Assembly: GCA_002425885.1 (NCBI GenBank)
Contig: DINC01000322.1
Span: 9,194 to 15,266 of the forward strand
Direction: 5' to 3'
DNA length: 6,073 bases
Origin: Spirochaetia bacterium UBA5550
Lineage (GTDB): Bacteria > Spirochaetota > UBA4802 > UBA5550
Below the pieces are notes generated by a model that was not told the DNA's origin, made no database searches, and saw nothing but the letters and a program-made list of their open reading frames with translations. Both the position numbers and the translations under genes were made by a program. Each line of letters begins with the position of its first letter. Within the stretch, counting starts at the first letter, position 1. Shown here in pieces: positions 1 through 6,009 of the stretch.

Positions 1-1
1 T

Positions 2-421
2 TCCGACGTTAAAGAGGGTGATGCTGTTTATTTATCAGCCGCAGGTAATGCAGCGGTTAAATACAGTGATGTTAAAATCGTGCTTTCAGCCCTGATAAAA
101 CTGTATGAGGATTTTATATTTAAAATAGAATCTGTGGATGAACCGGCTCTTATTTCTGAATATGTAGAATTTTTTTCTGCTGATATGGAAAAACTCATTC
201 CTGAGATTGACCGGCTTAACAGTAAATACCCTGAGCTTCTGAAATTCTACTCTGAACCGCCGGCTGAATTGAAATATGAATCAGAGACACTGAAGCTTCT
301 TGAGCCTGCCCTTGGTAATGCATTTTTCAAAATTAAATTATACGCGGAAGATCCCGCTGTGAAAAAGTCTCTCGGGAAGCTCCAGAAAGTGCTGGAAAAA
401 ATGCGTAGCGCAGGGAAATAG
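2..421 (+). CDS. Hypothetical protein, 3' end of a gene cut by the window edge
   Basis: The reading frame is open from the first complete codon at position 2 to the TAG at 419-421, giving 139 residues with no stop, so the gene very likely begins before the window. A GTG at 80 could serve as a start but has no convincing Shine-Dalgarno site, and the 26 codons before it read like ordinary protein (GDAVYLSAAGNAAVKYSDVK). The visible part is soluble-looking, with no membrane segment or signal peptide. It is rich in Glu, Lys and Leu, is probably largely helical, and ends in a basic amphipathic stretch (KKSLGKLQKVLEKMRSAGK). I do not recognise the family. The stop codon directly abuts the ATG of the next gene, so the two are almost certainly in one operon and translationally coupled. 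The coding call is firm; the function is unknown. Confidence 0.75.
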   Translation, partial: SDVKEGDAVYLSAAGNAAVKYSDVKIVLSALIKLYEDFIFKIESVDEPALISEYVEFFSADMEKLIPEIDRLNSKYPELLKFYSEPPAELKYESETLKLLEPALGNAFFKIKLYAEDPAVKKSLGKLQKVLEKMRSAGK

Positions 422-991
422 ATGAATTCCGATTTAATTTTTGAATATATCAACAGTTTACATTCCATTTATCCGCAGTTATATGAAACGGGCTGCTGGG
501 TAGTTTTTTTTACTCTTCTTTATATTTATGGAAAAACCAGAAAAGGGTGGTGGAGAAAAATTCTCGGCGCATCTCTGGATTATCATAAATTTCATCTTGC
601 GGCAATGCAGGGGGACAGGGGAATTGATGAAAAGACCAGGGAATTCTCCATGGCTCTCCTTTGGGCAATTAACAAACAGCTCCCTTCTGATCTTTCTCAT
701 GGCGGCGGGAGAGCTCTCTGGAGTTCTTTCCTCGGACAGAAAACAGCTTTGAATACCTGCGGGTCAATTTTTTACGAAGCCTCAAGGCATGCAAGGTTTA
801 TTGATCTTAAAATATTTAAGCTTAATGATACTCTCTTGAGCACATTTTACAGAATTTTTTTTGTGGAATCTGTTTTTTCACCCTTTGCCATTCTGTTTAT
901 GGATCTGCTGTTTATCCTTTCACTCATTAAAAAGCCTGACAGTGGAGCAGCACGGCTCTATATAGAAATGAAAAAAGATATGTCAGGATGA
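422..991 (+). CDS. Hypothetical two-helix membrane protein
   Basis: A 189-residue protein whose ATG follows the previous stop with no gap. AGGGA at 412-416, five bases before the start and inside the upstream gene, is a good ribosome binding site. Two hydrophobic stretches are visible: residues about 20-37 (GCWVVFFTLLYIYG) and about 145-169 (FVESVFSPFAILFMDLLF). The roughly 105 residues between them are mixed polar, with Trp-rich basic GWWRK at 42-46 just after the first helix and several His and Arg residues. If both segments span the membrane, the termini lie on the same side and the central part on the other; the basic residues after helix 1 and after helix 2 make the exact topology uncertain. 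No known motif was recognised. The start-stop junction suggests it acts with the product of the preceding gene, possibly as its membrane anchor; this is inference. The stop lies inside a small hairpin. Confidence 0.8.
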   Translation: MNSDLIFEYINSLHSIYPQLYETGCWVVFFTLLYIYGKTRKGWWRKILGASLDYHKFHLAAMQGDRGIDEKTREFSMALLWAINKQLPSDLSHGGGRALWSSFLGQKTALNTCGSIFYEASRHARFIDLKIFKLNDTLLSTFYRIFFVESVFSPFAILFMDLLFILSLIKKPDSGAARLYIEMKKDMSG

Positions 992-998
992 CATTTCT
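976..998. terminator. Weak hairpin over the stop codon of the membrane protein gene
   Basis: ATGTCA (980-985) and TGACAT (989-994) form a perfect 6-bp inverted repeat with a 3-base loop. After one T-T mismatch, AGA and TCT add three more pairs. The stop TGA at 989-991 lies in the right arm. On the + strand the hairpin is followed only by a short TTTCT-like stretch and then A residues, so it is a poor terminator in that direction. Read on the minus strand it is followed by six T, the classical arrangement, but no minus-strand gene is seen that would need it. It may be an inefficient terminator or chance structure. Confidence 0.25.
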
Positions 999-1039
999 AA
1001 AAAAACATTCCATTCCTCCCAATTAATTAAAGTTCCGCC

Positions 1040-1068
1040 TTGACATATTAAGTAATCTGGGTCAAAAT
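1040..1068 (+). promoter_or_regulatory. Candidate sigma-70-type promoter, distal copy
   Basis: A perfect TTGACA (1040-1045) is followed after 17 bases by CAAAAT (1063-1068), which matches four of six -10 positions. It lies about 120 bp before the kinase gene at 1187. The perfect -35 and ideal spacing make it credible, but the -10 is weak and the region is AT-rich. Confidence 0.35.
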
Positions 1069-1074
1069 AAAATA

Positions 1075-1103
1075 TTCAGACGAAAACTTCGCATATGTAA
1101 AAT
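1075..1103 (+). promoter_or_regulatory. Candidate sigma-70-type promoter, proximal copy
   Basis: TTCAGA (1075-1080, four of six) and TAAAAT (1098-1103, five of six) are separated by 17 bases. Initiation would fall near 1110, on or beside the palindrome AAACCGGTTT (1108-1117), leaving a leader of about 75 bases before the kinase ATG. It may be an alternative to the promoter candidate just upstream; sequence alone does not decide between them. Confidence 0.35.
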
Positions 1104-1186
1104 ATAGAAACCGGTTTTTTATTCTGATTCTGTTGTTAGCCGGATTTTATTATATTTCTGATTTTAAGGCAGGATTGTAATTATCA

Positions 1187-2605
1187 ATGGGAAAAACCCG
1201 CTCCAAAAAAAAGATTCTGATTGTTGAAGATCAGCTTATCATAGCTCTTGATCTGGAGCTTATTCTTAAAAATCTCGGTTATGAAGTCGCCGGTATTGTT
1301 AATACAGGGGAGGAGAGTGTTGAGTTTGTTAAAAACAGCAAACCGGATCTCGTCCTCATGGATATTATGCTCTCTGGTGATATTGACGGTATTGCCGCTG
1401 CTGAAGTTATTCATAAGACTCTTGATGTCCCTATTATTTATCTCACCGCACATTCAGATGAAAAATCCCTTGAGAGGGCACACCTCACCGGGCCTTACGG
1501 GTATATTGTTAAACCGATCCAGGAACGGGAGTTATACACATCCATAGAGATTGCCCTGCATAGATTCAATATGGACAGGATTCTTAAAAAGAGCGAGATG
1601 AAGTACAGGACTCTTTTTGAGCAGTCTCTTGACCCTATTTTTATAACTGATGAAAATGCAGTTATTATTGATGCTAATCCCTCAATGATGGAACTCTTCG
1701 GTTACCCTATAAGTGAAATTATCGGCCACAGTGCCGACGAGTTTTTTAAAGAGCAGAATGAATATCAGAATATTATTGCGCTGGCAAGAACCAAAGGGGC
1801 TGTGAGTAATTTTGAATGCAGGATGCTGACAAAAAGCGAAAGGGTGCTGGATGTCCAGATTACCGTGAGGAAGTATGAATACGGCTGGCAGGGTGGTGAC
1901 GGTTATCAGGGGATAATCAGGGATATTACACAGTATAAGCTCTATTTTGAAGAGCTTCTGAGATCCAGACAGGAGCTGAGAAACCTTACGGCTCATATTG
2001 AAAATCTCAGGGAGCAGGAGAGGACAGATATTGCAAGGGAGATCCATGATGTACTGGGACAATCCCTTACAGCACTGAGGCTTGATCTCTCCTGGGTCCG
2101 TAAAAAGATTAAACCGGAAGAGACCGACCTTGGCGAAAAGATTCTGATTATGGACAACATAATCAATGATATAATCAGTACTGTGCGTAAGCTCTCTACT
2201 CAGCTTCGTCCCGGAATTCTTGATGACCTGGGGCTCCCTGCCGCAATCGAATGGCAGACAGATGAGTTTAAAAAGCGTACAGGGATTAACTGCTGCGTTG
2301 ACTGCGGTGACGTGGGGGATCTCCGGGAGGATAAAGCTGTTGCCCTTTTCAGGATTTTTCAGGAATCTTTTACGAATATAATGAAGCATTCATGTGCGGA
2401 TAATGTTATAATCTCACTTCAGAAGAATGACGGTAATGTGGAAATGATGATAAGGGACAACGGTAAGGGTTTCTCCGATCAGGATCTCAAAACAAAGGGA
2501 TCTTACGGGATAATCGGTATGAAGGAGAGGGTCAAGAACCTTAGCGGAACTTTAACTATAGATGGCAATTCAGGCACAACAATAAGGGTTGTTATCCCCG
2601 GCTGA
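1187..2605 (+). CDS. Soluble sensor histidine kinase: receiver, PAS, HisKA_3, HATPase (NarX/DegS-type core)
   Basis: A 472-residue cytoplasmic kinase with no membrane segment. Residues about 8-127 form a receiver domain with the acidic pair E14-D15, phosphoacceptor D59 (LVLMDIM), T87 and K109 (VKP). Residues about 136-250 form a PAS sensor domain (EQSLDPIFITDE) ending in the RDIT motif at 245-248. A probable coiled-coil linker (about 252-280) leads to a HisKA_3 dimerisation domain with phosphoacceptor H287 in REIHDVLGQ. D288 and Q292 make the DxxxQ motif that in this family supports phosphatase activity. The ATPase domain shows an N box (ESFTN, N397, with K400-H401), a G1 box DNGKG at 424-428 and a G2-type GIIGMKERV at 441-449. 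All key residues are intact. The ATG at 1187 is preceded by an in-frame TAA at 1178, so no longer start exists; AGGA at 1171-1174 is a usable but distant ribosome site (12 bases). The adjacent NarL-type regulator is its expected substrate. The N-terminal receiver suggests control by another kinase, possibly in a phosphorelay. The signal sensed by the PAS domain is not evident. Confidence 0.95.
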   Translation: MGKTRSKKKILIVEDQLIIALDLELILKNLGYEVAGIVNTGEESVEFVKNSKPDLVLMDIMLSGDIDGIAAAEVIHKTLDVPIIYLTAHSDEKSLERAHLTGPYGYIVKPIQERELYTSIEIALHRFNMDRILKKSEMKYRTLFEQSLDPIFITDENAVIIDANPSMMELFGYPISEIIGHSADEFFKEQNEYQNIIALARTKGAVSNFECRMLTKSERVLDVQITVRKYEYGWQGGDGYQGIIRDITQYKLYFEELLRSRQELRNLTAHIENLREQERTDIAREIHDVLGQSLTALRLDLSWVRKKIKPEETDLGEKILIMDNIINDIISTVRKLSTQLRPGILDDLGLPAAIEWQTDEFKKRTGINCCVDCGDVGDLREDKAVALFRIFQESFTNIMKHSCADNVIISLQKNDGNVEMMIRDNGKGFSDQDLKTKGSYGIIGMKERVKNLSGTLTIDGNSGTTIRVVIPG

Positions 2606-2617
2606 CAGGAGAGTTTT

Positions 2618-3253
2618 ATGATACGGATAGTAATAGCGGATGACCATGAGATAGTCAGAGCCGGGCTTAAGCAGATCATTGCCGATGACTCAGATATGGA
2701 AGTTGCCGGGGAATCGAACAACGGTGAAAACCTGATCGAGCTGGTTAAGAAAAATGAGTACGACGTGGTACTTCTCGACTTAAAGATGTCAGGTTTAAGC
2801 GGAATCGAGGCAATAAAATATATAAAAGCGATTAAGCCTGAACTCCCTATAATTGTACTCAGCATGCATGCCGAGGATCAGTACGCGGTGAGAACAATAA
2901 AAGCCGGCGCGTCAGGTTATCTCACGAAAGAGACGGCAGCAGAGAATCTGGTTAATGCCATCAGGAAAGTGGTAAGCGGCGGGAAATACATCAGCTCCAC
3001 TCTGGCAGAAACCCTTGCTGATACACTGGCAGGCGGTGGAACTACAAGGCCGCATGAATCGCTGACAGACAGGGAGTTTCAGGTTATGTGTATGATCGCC
3101 TCAGGAAAAACTGTCTCAGAGATTGCATCTGAGCTTTTCCTCAGCGTGAAAACAATAAGCACGTACAGACAGAGACTCCTTGAAAAAATGAATATGAAAA
3201 ACAACTCGGAACTGACTCACTATGTTATAAAAAATAACCTTCTGGATATGTGA
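2618..3253 (+). CDS. NarL/FixJ-family DNA-binding response regulator
   Basis: A 211-residue regulator of the usual family length. The receiver domain (about 2-118) has acidic residues D8-D9, phosphoacceptor D54 (VVLLDLKM), S82 in the switch position and K104. After a short linker, residues about 147-205 form a LuxR-type helix-turn-helix (LTDREFQVMCMIASGKTVSE, then IASELFLSVKTISTYRQRLL), in which SVKTISTYR is the DNA-recognition helix region. Phosphorylation of D54 is expected to promote dimerisation and binding near target promoters. It starts 12 bp after the kinase stop, with AGGAGAG at 2607-2613 as a strong ribosome binding site, so the two form an operon and an orthodox HisKA_3/NarL-type pair. 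The targets cannot be read from this window; the operon's own upstream region (992-1186) is a reasonable candidate for autoregulation. All conserved residues are present and nothing suggests damage. Confidence 0.96.
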   Translation: MIRIVIADDHEIVRAGLKQIIADDSDMEVAGESNNGENLIELVKKNEYDVVLLDLKMSGLSGIEAIKYIKAIKPELPIIVLSMHAEDQYAVRTIKAGASGYLTKETAAENLVNAIRKVVSGGKYISSTLAETLADTLAGGGTTRPHESLTDREFQVMCMIASGKTVSEIASELFLSVKTISTYRQRLLEKMNMKNNSELTHYVIKNNLLDM

Positions 3254-3290
3254 TACAGGTTTTATCCCTGTAGGGCTTTGTCCTACGGGG
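3254..3290 (+). terminator. Overlapping alternative hairpins after the NarL-type regulator gene
   Basis: Directly after the stop, CCCTGTAGG (3266-3274) can pair with CCTACGGGG (3282-3290), a 9-bp stem with one G-T pair and a 7-base loop. The left arm can instead pair backwards with TACAGG (3254-3259) through CCTGTA (3267-3272), giving a 6-bp stem. The two structures exclude each other. No T-run follows the stronger stem, so it is not a canonical intrinsic terminator. It may be a factor-dependent end, an mRNA-stabilising 3' structure or an attenuator-like element. Confidence 0.4.
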
Positions 3291-3419
3291 CAATAGGAAT
3301 TGTATAACATTTCACCCCTCTCACTCCTACCTTAAAAGAGATTTTTTCCGTAAAATAAATATCCTTTGTCCGATTGAGTAAAATCTCCTTCTGTGATAGA
3401 AACTCACCATGCAATCAAC

Positions 3420-3424
3420 GGAAG
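3420..3424 (+). promoter_or_regulatory. Ribosome binding site that decides the start of the stand-alone receiver gene
   Basis: GGAAG ends five bases before the ATG at 3430. The in-frame ATG at 3409 has no purine-rich site before it (the preceding bases are GAAACTCACC). This favours 3430, where the protein begins MKVLIVDDS, the normal beginning of a receiver domain. Confidence 0.55.
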
Positions 3425-3429
3425 ATTAT

Positions 3430-3789
3430 ATGAAAGTGCTGATAGTTGACGATTCATCAATGATTAGGGAGAGGCTTATAAAGCTTCTTTCAGCATTTGA
3501 GGGACTCAATGTGCTCGGCATTTCCGGTGATGAGGACTGGAGCATAATCGGCGGATTAAAGCCGGATTTTGTTGTTCTTGATATAAAACTCAATCGAAGA
3601 AGCGGCGTTGATATTCTGAAAAATCTTAAGAGAATATCCCCTTATATGCCGGTAGCTATGCTGACAAATTATTATGATAATTACTACATCAGCAAATGCA
3701 GGGAGTTCGGCGCTGACTACTTTTTTGACAAGTCTAACGATTTTGATGAGCTTGCAAACGCAATAATAGATTATAAAAGAATGAACTAA
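3430..3789 (+). CDS. Stand-alone receiver-domain protein (CheY-like response regulator)
   Basis: A 119-residue single receiver domain with no output domain. It has the acidic pair D7-D8, phosphoacceptor D51 (FVVLDIKL), T79 and K101 (FFDKS), all at the expected spacing, so it should be phosphorylatable. The aromatic-rich stretch NYYDNYY at 80-86, after T79, is unusual and could shape the interaction face. The start at 3430 is chosen for its ribosome site and because the receiver fold begins there; an upstream ATG at 3409 would add seven residues (MQSTEDY). Only weak -10-like TAAAAT hexamers (3351-3356 and 3379-3384) precede it, with no good -35 partner. It is followed after 15 bp by a STAS-like gene and then by a membrane kinase with no receiver of its own. 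It may therefore be the phosphate acceptor of that kinase, or a shuttle to the other signalling proteins in the window. The partner assignments are inference. Confidence 0.9.
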   Translation: MKVLIVDDSSMIRERLIKLLSAFEGLNVLGISGDEDWSIIGGLKPDFVVLDIKLNRRSGVDILKNLKRISPYMPVAMLTNYYDNYYISKCREFGADYFFDKSNDFDELANAIIDYKRMN

Positions 3790-3804
3790 AACGGGGAGGG
3801 GGTT

Positions 3805-4068
3805 ATGTTAAAGTGTGATTTCCTTGAAGCGGTAGAGTGTGATACAAGTGCGGAGTTCTTTCGCAGGGTCAGGAGTATCGGATGTAATGAGAACCACCTT
3901 GTTTTTGATTTTTCAAGACTGGATAGTTTTGAACCGGGACTTATCAAGACTATATGCATTGCCCAGAGATTTGCCATGCTTGATAATAAGAAGATTATAT
4001 ACAAAGGGATTCCTAAAGAGACAATGGATCTTCTTGAAAGCAAAACCAATGTTGCCGTAGCATTCTGA
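3805..4068 (+). CDS. Small STAS-like domain protein with a non-canonical phosphorylation site
   Basis: An 87-residue protein that is essentially one STAS-like domain, the fold of anti-sigma factor antagonists and related small switch proteins. The match rests on the pattern of the core: strand LVFDFSRLDSF (32-42), turn EPGL (43-46), helix IKTICIAQRFAML (47-59), strand KKIIYKGI (62-69), helix PKETMDLLESK (70-80). In the classical family the loop reads D-S-S-G-L with a phosphorylatable serine; here it reads E-P-G-L after a one-residue gap, so the usual serine appears replaced by P44. S41 lies nearby but not in the same place. It has a G-rich ribosome site (GGGGAGGGGG, 3793-3802) and lies 15 bp after the stand-alone receiver gene, so the two are probably co-transcribed. 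A role as a binding partner rather than a phospho-switch is inferred. The STAS assignment was made by eye and is moderately sure; no anti-sigma kinase of the SpoIIAB type is present. Confidence 0.7.
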   Translation: MLKCDFLEAVECDTSAEFFRRVRSIGCNENHLVFDFSRLDSFEPGLIKTICIAQRFAMLDNKKIIYKGIPKETMDLLESKTNVAVAF

Positions 4069-4091
4069 AATTTTCATATCAAACTTTTTAA

Positions 4092-4125
4092 TTGACACCG
4101 GTTTTATTTTATGCTGTGATATATT
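4092..4125 (+). promoter_or_regulatory. Candidate promoter of the membrane kinase gene
   Basis: TATATT (4120-4125) with an upstream TGA (4117-4119) resembles an extended -10 element. A perfect TTGACA stands at 4092-4097, but the gap of 22 bases is too long for the two to act together in the standard way; at 17 bases only TGTGAT is found. Initiation from the extended -10 would fall near 4132, leaving a leader of roughly 10 bases, consistent with the absence of a ribosome binding site before the ATG at 4141. Confidence 0.35.
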
Positions 4126-4141
4126 CTGCGGCATAAAATAA
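4104..4141. repeat. Perfect 11-bp inverted repeat running into the kinase start codon
   Basis: TTATTTTATGC (4104-4114) and GCATAAAATAA (4131-4141) are exact reverse complements separated by 16 bases. The spacer contains the -10-like TATATT (4120-4125), and the right arm ends on the A of the ATG at 4141. The stem could extend inward by T-G, G-C and further G-T pairs. As DNA it looks like an operator for a dimeric regulator placed to block initiation. As RNA, in a transcript entering from upstream, it would bury the start codon in a hairpin. There is no T-run after it, so it is not an intrinsic terminator. Confidence 0.6.
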
Positions 4142-6009
4142 TGAAAAGAGCAAGGATACCTGTAATAATACTTCTTCTTGTGATCAGCACTCTGCTGATC
4201 TGGTATTTTAGAATTGTTCATCGTCAAGAAATTATTTTTACTCACCTTTTTTATATCCCCATTGTTTTAGCAGCATTCTGGTGGCATTACAGGTCAGGTT
4301 ATGTCGTATTGTATCTTTCCGCTGCTTTAATAATATCTGATTTTTACACCGGTGATACAGTCATGGTTCTGCATGATGCCCTGCGGGGAATAATTTTTCT
4401 TGTAGTGGGTTTTACAGTTGCTTATCTCAGAATCGAAAAATTGAGGTTTTTCAATCTTATTAAATACAGACAGATAATTGCATCCATGCGTGAGCCTGTC
4501 GCTATTTTGAACAGGGGCGGGGAGATTGTTCTCAGAAATGAAAAATTTTCCGTGCTCTTCCCCGGTAATAAGCCTGATATAAATATCTTCAAGGAACTGA
4601 TGTCCGGAGAAGATTTTTTACGGTTCAGAAATTCCCTTGATGTATGCTTCGAAAAAGATGGGGTTACCTTTACTTCATATATAAAAATTCCCGGATCATC
4701 AACCGGTTTCTTCAGTATAAATCTCTCCCCTGTATCCTCCGGCGATTCTTCTGCTGATGCTGTTCTTACTTTATGGGATATGACAGAGCAGAAAAAAACT
4801 GAGGAGAATCTTAAAACAGCTGTTGAGCGGCAGAAACTTGTTATTGATGTACTCGAGCTTCTGAATAAACAACAGTCAGGCAGCGACGGTATTAAGGATA
4901 TACTAAACCTTGTGAAAAACAGCACAGGCGTGGAAGCCCTGGGAATAATGCTGCATTCAGAAGGGAAGTTTACGCTTCATGTTCTAAACGTGACGGATGA
5001 AACTCTTCCGGAAAAGATTAAATCCGGCTGTTCTCTTATTAATGAACGGCGTGTGGACCCGGATACATTCTGCCTCTGCTGCCGCGCTCTTGATATCTAT
5101 AATAAAAATGAAAAGGGGGCAGCAGATGATGCCGCACTTTTCTGGGCCAATGATCTGGAGCAGCTTGCTGAAACAGAGGGGCTGTCAATGTGCAGATGCA
5201 TCAGCGAAGGAAAATTCAGATCGTCAGCAGTTATACCCTTTTCTGATGACGGGGGGCTTCTCGGGTTTTTTATTCTTTTTGATTCAAACGGTAATTTTTT
5301 TAACGGCGAGCTCATTGATTACTACAGGGGAGTTGTGCAGAGTATAGGGATAGCTCTTAGTCGTGCTGATTACGAGGCAAGCCTGAAAAAGACAATCCTT
5401 GAGAAGGAGCATCTTATCCGGGAGGTGCACCACAGGGTTAAAAATAACATGCAGGTAATAACAAGTCTAATCAGCCTTCAGGCCTCACGGCAGACAGATG
5501 ATAATATCAGGTCAGTACTTGTTGACTCCCAGAACCGTGTCAGGGCCATGTCTCTTGTTCAGGAGCGCCTTTATAATTCAAGCGATTTCAGCTCTATTAA
5601 TTTTCAGAATTATATACAGACACTGGTACCAATGCTTATGAGCTCTTACAGGATAGACAGACAGAAGGTCAGAGTTTCTCTTGATGTTTCTGATATCAAT
5701 ATAGGAATAAGCACAGCAATTCCCCTGGCTCAGCTTATTAATGAGATACTCTCTAATTCATTTAAACACGCTTTCACTGGCAGCGAAAACGGCGGCATTA
5801 CTGTTTCCCTTCATCGTACAGAAGAGAATAAAAACTGTATCCTTGTAATATCTGACAATGGCAGCGGATTACCGGGTGATGTTGTTTTCCCTCAAAACGG
5901 GAATCTCGGATTTCAGCTTATTGATGCCCTAATCAAACAGCTTCGCGGCAAATACACTCTTGACTGTTCTACCGGAGTATCTTTTAATATTGTATTTAAT
6001 GAAGGATAA
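4141..6009 (+). CDS. Membrane sensor histidine kinase: 4 TM, PAS, GAF, HisKA_2, HATPase
   Basis: A 622-residue kinase. Four hydrophobic segments (about 6-26, 32-50, 54-70, 79-97) make an N-terminal membrane module with the FYIPIVLAAFWW pattern seen in several bacterial and archaeal sensor kinases. A PAS domain follows (about 108-220, ending LWDMTEQKK), then a GAF domain (about 233-410) with cysteines at 297, 311, 313, 314, 351 and 353. The kinase core is HisKA_2: EVHHRVKNN at 428-436, with H431 (or H430) as phosphoacceptor. The ATPase domain has an N box with E535 and N539 (K542-H543 after it), a G1 box DNGSG (572-576) and a G2-type GNLGFQL (587-593). All catalytic motifs are intact. The ATG at 4141 is required to include the first helix; no Shine-Dalgarno site precedes it and an in-frame TGA lies at 4117. 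Kinases of this class usually signal to separately encoded receivers; the stand-alone receiver at 3430 is the nearest. Expression may be controlled by the inverted repeat at the start codon. The ligand is unknown. Confidence 0.95.
   Translation: MKRARIPVIILLLVISTLLIWYFRIVHRQEIIFTHLFYIPIVLAAFWWHYRSGYVVLYLSAALIISDFYTGDTVMVLHDALRGIIFLVVGFTVAYLRIEKLRFFNLIKYRQIIASMREPVAILNRGGEIVLRNEKFSVLFPGNKPDINIFKELMSGEDFLRFRNSLDVCFEKDGVTFTSYIKIPGSSTGFFSINLSPVSSGDSSADAVLTLWDMTEQKKTEENLKTAVERQKLVIDVLELLNKQQSGSDGIKDILNLVKNSTGVEALGIMLHSEGKFTLHVLNVTDETLPEKIKSGCSLINERRVDPDTFCLCCRALDIYNKNEKGAADDAALFWANDLEQLAETEGLSMCRCISEGKFRSSAVIPFSDDGGLLGFFILFDSNGNFFNGELIDYYRGVVQSIGIALSRADYEASLKKTILEKEHLIREVHHRVKNNMQVITSLISLQASRQTDDNIRSVLVDSQNRVRAMSLVQERLYNSSDFSSINFQNYIQTLVPMLMSSYRIDRQKVRVSLDVSDINIGISTAIPLAQLINEILSNSFKHAFTGSENGGITVSLHRTEENKNCILVISDNGSGLPGDVVFPQNGNLGFQLIDALIKQLRGKYTLDCSTGVSFNIVFNEG

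Noticed and set aside
80..421. GTG at 80 as the true start of the first gene
   Set aside because: The frame is open and protein-like back to the window edge and there is no good ribosome site before the GTG, so a 5'-truncated gene is more likely.
1682..2389. Long minus-strand open frame of 235 codons opposite the soluble kinase gene
   Set aside because: It lies entirely opposite an intact kinase with all motifs; its translation shows no recognisable domain and it has no supporting neighbours. It is a shadow of the real gene.
3000..3018. Sigma-54-like TGGCAG...TTGCT sequence
   Set aside because: The spacing between the GG and GC elements is one base too long, and it lies inside the coding region of the NarL-type regulator.
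3409..3429. ATG at 3409 as the start of the stand-alone receiver
   Set aside because: No Shine-Dalgarno site precedes it, while the in-frame ATG at 3430 has GGAAG at a good distance and begins exactly at the receiver fold. It is not excluded.
4422..4925. Minus-strand open frame of 167 codons opposite the membrane kinase gene
   Set aside because: Ser- and Phe-rich low-complexity translation opposite a well supported coding region; treated as a shadow.
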